Assembly (NCBI GenBank): GCA_964569245.1
Contig: CAZMTK010000010.1
Span: 1-64,000 of the forward strand
DNA from: JAAYTY01 sp964569245
Lineage (GTDB): Bacteria > Fermentibacterota > Fermentibacteria > Fermentibacterales > Fermentibacteraceae
Direction: 5' to 3'
DNA: 64,000 nt
Of the stretch, positions 61,483-64,000 are shown one piece after another. How positions within the stretch are numbered: position 1 is the stretch's first letter; every line of letters starts with the position of its first letter. The translations under genes and the position numbers were made by a program. The notes under the pieces were generated by a model, which worked only from the letters and a program-made list of their open reading frames with translations, was not told where the DNA came from and ran no database searches.

Positions 61483-63031
61483 GGACCCCACCTCCTCCCA
61501 GGACCCTGTCGGGCAGAACGCGCATGCTCCTCAGCTTCGAGAGGTCCCCGGTCATGAGGTCGCGTATGTCAGAGAGCCCCATGGCGACCATGGCCATCCT
61601 GTCGAGTCCGAGTCCCCACGCGATGACCGGGACTTCTACGCCGAGAGGGAGTGTCACCTCCGGCCTGAAGAGCCCCGCCCCGCCCAGCTCCATCCACCCT
61701 ATCGAGGGGTGTCTCACGAAGAGCTCAACCGAGGGCTCCGTGAACGGGAAGTAGGCGGGCAGGCACCTGTACTCGGCCGCTCCAGCCAGCTCGGCCGCGA
61801 ACATCCTGAGGAGCCCGAGGAGATGGCGGAGATCCATGTCCCTGCCGAGGACTATCCCTTCCACCTGGAAGAAGTCGGGCAGATGCGTGGCGTCAACCTG
61901 GTCGTACCTGAAGCAGCGGGCGATGGCGAAGTACTTGCCGGGCGCTTCGGGGCCTGAAGCCAGAGTCCTCGCCGACAGGGCGGTGCCCTGCGACCTCAGT
62001 ATGGTCCTCCTCGCGGTCTCGGTGCTGAAGTCGTACCCCCAGCCCCTGCTCCCGGACTCCCAGCCGTCCCTGTGCGTGCGGGCGACCCGCTGCATGACCT
62101 CATCTCCAGGGGGCTCGACGCTGCATCCCTCGAGGAAGTAGACGTCGTGTATGTCCCTCGCGGGGTGGAACTGAGGCATGAACAGGGCGTCGCAGTTCCA
62201 GAACTCGCTCTCGGCGATGGAGCCCCTCATCTCTCTGAAGCCCATGGACAGGAACCTCCGCCTGACCGCGTCAAGGAACTGGCGGTAGGGATGAAGCCTT
62301 CCTGCGTGGATCCTGGCAGGAGGGATGTCGAGAGAGTACCTCCTGAACCTGGCTGTGCGCCAGGAGCCGTCGGCGAGCATGGCAGGCGTGAGCGCCCCCG
62401 CCAGAGACTCCTCGGAGGCCTCCAGAGCGCTCCGTCCCTCCTGCGTGATCTCCAGCACCTGCACGGTCCTCTCCGTGACAGCGAACTCCGCTCTGCCCCG
62501 GCCCCTCTTCGGGCTCCGCTGGAGAACGAGATCCCTGACATCCCCGGGAAGGCTGTCGAGCGGAACGGGCGTCCCGGCGGCGAGAGGCCTGTAGACCAGC
62601 TCCCATACCCTCTCGAAGAGCGCGGCGTCGCCCCTGCCGGGCTTCAGGGAGCCTCCCGTCCTCTCTACTGCGCCCGCCCGGAGGAGAGCTCCGATGGCGC
62701 TTCCCCAGCGCGATGCCTCGAAAGCTGGGTCCGACTGAAGAGCTCCCGGGTCCGACTCGCCTGAGCGGATCCTCCTGTAGATGATCGTCTCGGGCATGGC
62801 TCCGGCAGCGAGGCACTCACGTCCGAGGGGGCCGAGCTCGACCAGGTGCTCGGTCGAGCTGGAGGCCTCTCGAACCAGACCGCGTGAAAGCAGCCACTGT
62901 GACGCCCGCCTGAACGAGCCCTCGTCCTCCATCGCTCCGTCGGCGACCGCCGAGACGGCGTCCGCGCCCGATCTAGTGGAAAGGTAGGCCAGCAGCGCTC
63001 TCTCAAGCGGATGGAGATCCCTATCTCCCAT
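61475..63031 (-). CDS. pheS: Phenylalanyl-tRNA synthetase alpha chain, archaeal/eukaryotic type
   Basis: Catalytic alpha subunit. An N-terminal winged-helix-like region (about 1-200) precedes the class II core with HPYRQFLDAVRRRFLSMGF, QFHPARDIHDVYFLEG (motif 2 region), FRYDQVDATHLPDFFQVEG and the motif 3 GWGLGLDR-like PVIAWGLGLDRMAM. The 518-aa length and the N-domain match the archaeal-type enzyme, in accord with pheT. ATG 63031 has GGAAGG upstream and overlaps the caspase-like gene by 11 bp. Confidence 0.92.
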   Translation of the reverse strand: MGDRDLHPLERALLAYLSTRSGADAVSAVADGAMEDEGSFRRASQWLLSRGLVREASSSTEHLVELGPLGRECLAAGAMPETIIYRRIRSGESDPGALQSDPAFEASRWGSAIGALLRAGAVERTGGSLKPGRGDAALFERVWELVYRPLAAGTPVPLDSLPGDVRDLVLQRSPKRGRGRAEFAVTERTVQVLEITQEGRSALEASEESLAGALTPAMLADGSWRTARFRRYSLDIPPARIHAGRLHPYRQFLDAVRRRFLSMGFREMRGSIAESEFWNCDALFMPQFHPARDIHDVYFLEGCSVEPPGDEVMQRVARTHRDGWESGSRGWGYDFSTETARRTILRSQGTALSARTLASGPEAPGKYFAIARCFRYDQVDATHLPDFFQVEGIVLGRDMDLRHLLGLLRMFAAELAGAAEYRCLPAYFPFTEPSVELFVRHPSIGWMELGGAGLFRPEVTLPLGVEVPVIAWGLGLDRMAMVAMGLSDIRDLMTGDLSKLRSMRVLPDRVLGGGGVRA

Positions 63032-64000
63032 TGTGCGGCCTTCCGGGCGAGTGCCAGATCTCTGCGTCGCCGTCGAGGAAGTCGCCCTGCTCGGGCCTTG
63101 GCACGGCATCTTCGCCCTTGAATCTCGCGCCGCACGAGGGACATTCCGTCGCCCCCGGCTCCAGGATGGCGTCGCACGAGGGACAGACGAGCTGGAGCCT
63201 CGCATCTACGAACGCGAGAAGTTCGCGCGCTGTGATCGTTCCGCTCCTGTCGGAATCCGCGGCGCCCCTTGATCCCTCGAGGAATATGGGCGTGAGGATC
63301 CTCTCGCTCACGCTCCTGTCCTCCCTCGCGGCGGTCAGCACCATCACCCCGTCGGAGCCCTCGAAGTCGTTCACCATCCCGCCCGAGAAGCATGCGTCGA
63401 GCACCAGCAGCACGGGTGCGCGGAACGCGCCGATGCTCCGGGCCAGATCGTCGTCGACCAGCTCTTCGTCGTAAAGACAGATAGTCTCGTTCATCGAGTC
63501 GGTCTCCTCGGAACCGCCGGTCCCCGGCGCAAGCTGGTTCCCGTGGCCGCTGAAGAAGACCAGCACCACATCCTCGGGACCCGCCCTCTCCACGAGCGAT
63601 TCGATGCCGCCGAGGAAGGCGTCCCCGGTGACCATCTCGTCCACGAGGAGGATGATGTGGTCGCCCGGCACCTCCTGTGTGTTGCGCGTGAACCTGAACA
63701 GGTCCAGCGCGTCCATGCCCGCGCGGTCCAGGGCTTCCTCTGCCGCAGGGTAGCCGCCGATCCCGGAGATGAGGGCCCAGGTCTCCCTGGAGGGGGAGCC
63801 TTGCGCAAGAGGAGGCGCGGATATGCGGTCGGCGGTGATCGTGTACTCCCCCTCGCCGGCTCTCTCGTAGGTGAAGACAGTCGCGGCGTAGGTGCCGCCC
63901 CGAGGGGAGAAGAACGCTATCTCCTCGTCCCCCGCGGCATCGGTGGTGCTGATCCACCCCTGCGCCGTCCGGTCCACTCCCGGACCCGAGACGGCCATGT
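63021..64000 (-). CDS. Caspase-like (C14) protein with EF-hand and zinc ribbon, N-terminus outside window
   Basis: Partial; the frame runs past the right edge. Visible order from the edge: a PPC-like beta domain (ISTTDAAGDEEIAFFSPRGGTYAATVF), a caspase-fold domain with the His/Cys dyad in FFSGHGNQ (His about 152 from the first Met seen) and LDACFSGGM (Cys about 203), an EF-hand loop DSDRSGTITARE, and a C-terminal zinc ribbon (CPSC...CPSC). A PPC-like domain suggests an exported enzyme, but the zinc ribbon is more common in the cytoplasm. Target unknown. Confidence 0.8.
   Translation of the reverse strand, partial: MAVSGPGVDRTAQGWISTTDAAGDEEIAFFSPRGGTYAATVFTYERAGEGEYTITADRISAPPLAQGSPSRETWALISGIGGYPAAEEALDRAGMDALDLFRFTRNTQEVPGDHIILLVDEMVTGDAFLGGIESLVERAGPEDVVLVFFSGHGNQLAPGTGGSEETDSMNETICLYDEELVDDDLARSIGAFRAPVLLVLDACFSGGMVNDFEGSDGVMVLTAAREDRSVSERILTPIFLEGSRGAADSDRSGTITARELLAFVDARLQLVCPSCDAILEPGATECPSCGARFKGEDAVPRPEQGDFLDGDAEIWHSPGRPHNGR

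Noticed and set aside
63021..64000. Caspase-like protein as part of a defence island
   Set aside because: Its visible neighbours are pheS, pheT and uvrB with overlapping starts, and no toxin, nuclease or reverse transcriptase is near. The part beyond the window edge is unknown.
1..64000. CRISPR arrays, insertion sequences or prophage genes
   Set aside because: I looked for spaced direct repeats, transposase motifs and phage structural genes and found none.

Overview
The window is a gene-dense, GC-rich bacterial chromosome segment made almost entirely of core genes. Nearly all of it is on the minus strand. Exceptions are rpmB, three tRNAs and one DD-carboxypeptidase. Genes are packed with 1-16 bp overlaps, very often of the NTGA type (stop TGA overlapping an ATG, GTG, TTG or even CTG start). 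I see no insertion sequence, prophage, CRISPR array or clear horizontally acquired island. The gene content suggests a diderm, meso-diaminopimelate-type bacterium with an Rnf ion-translocating complex, selenocysteine machinery, an exopolysaccharide tyrosine kinase, lipoproteins, and an archaeal/spirochaete-type phenylalanyl-tRNA synthetase. I cannot place it securely. An uncultivated FCB-like lineage (Fermentibacterota-like, for example) would fit, but that is inference only.

Layout, left to right. Positions 1-705: tmRNA (minus, cut by the window edge) diverging from rpmB. 704-2392: a radical SAM protein. 2479-17760: a complete dcw division and cell-wall cluster transcribed leftwards, mraZ-rsmH-ftsL-ftsI-murE-murF-mraY-murD-ftsW-murG-murC-ftsQ-ftsA-ftsZ, with a promoter and MraZ-type boxes at its head. 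17861-21851: ugd, an SLBB protein and a Wzc-like kinase. 21911-30469: rnfCDGEAB followed directly by selA-selB. 30629-31604: nrdR diverging from tRNA-His and tRNA-Lys, then tRNA-Arg. 31778-37850: a SurA-like lipoprotein, a zinc-ribbon membrane protein, RlmI-type methyltransferase, two PEBP proteins and a class V aminotransferase. 37952-39280: DacB/PBP4 on the plus strand. 39265-43771: a small operon with efp, aroQ, a TPR protein, a lipoprotein and a GT2 glycosyltransferase. 43882-53880: a degenerate GGDEF/GAF protein, purL-purQ-purS, a TIGR03960-type radical SAM protein, RNase G, rplU and folD. 53961-57773: ispH-ubiA fusion, purB and a secreted protein. 57841-64000: pheS-pheT-uvrB and the C-terminal part of a caspase-like protein.

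The observation I rate highest is start-codon use. Four conserved genes (radical SAM, RlmI, GT2, purL) have no ATG, GTG or TTG that would give a full-length product. Each has a CTG at the expected place, twice as a CTGA overlap with the upstream stop and twice behind a good Shine-Dalgarno sequence. Other points of interest are an IspH-UbiA fusion, a tandem PurS, a polyferredoxin RnfB next to selAB, an unusual basic tmRNA tag, MraZ boxes inside the dcw promoter, an AroQ lacking the usual Asn of its NGPN motif, and a caspase/EF-hand/zinc-ribbon protein.
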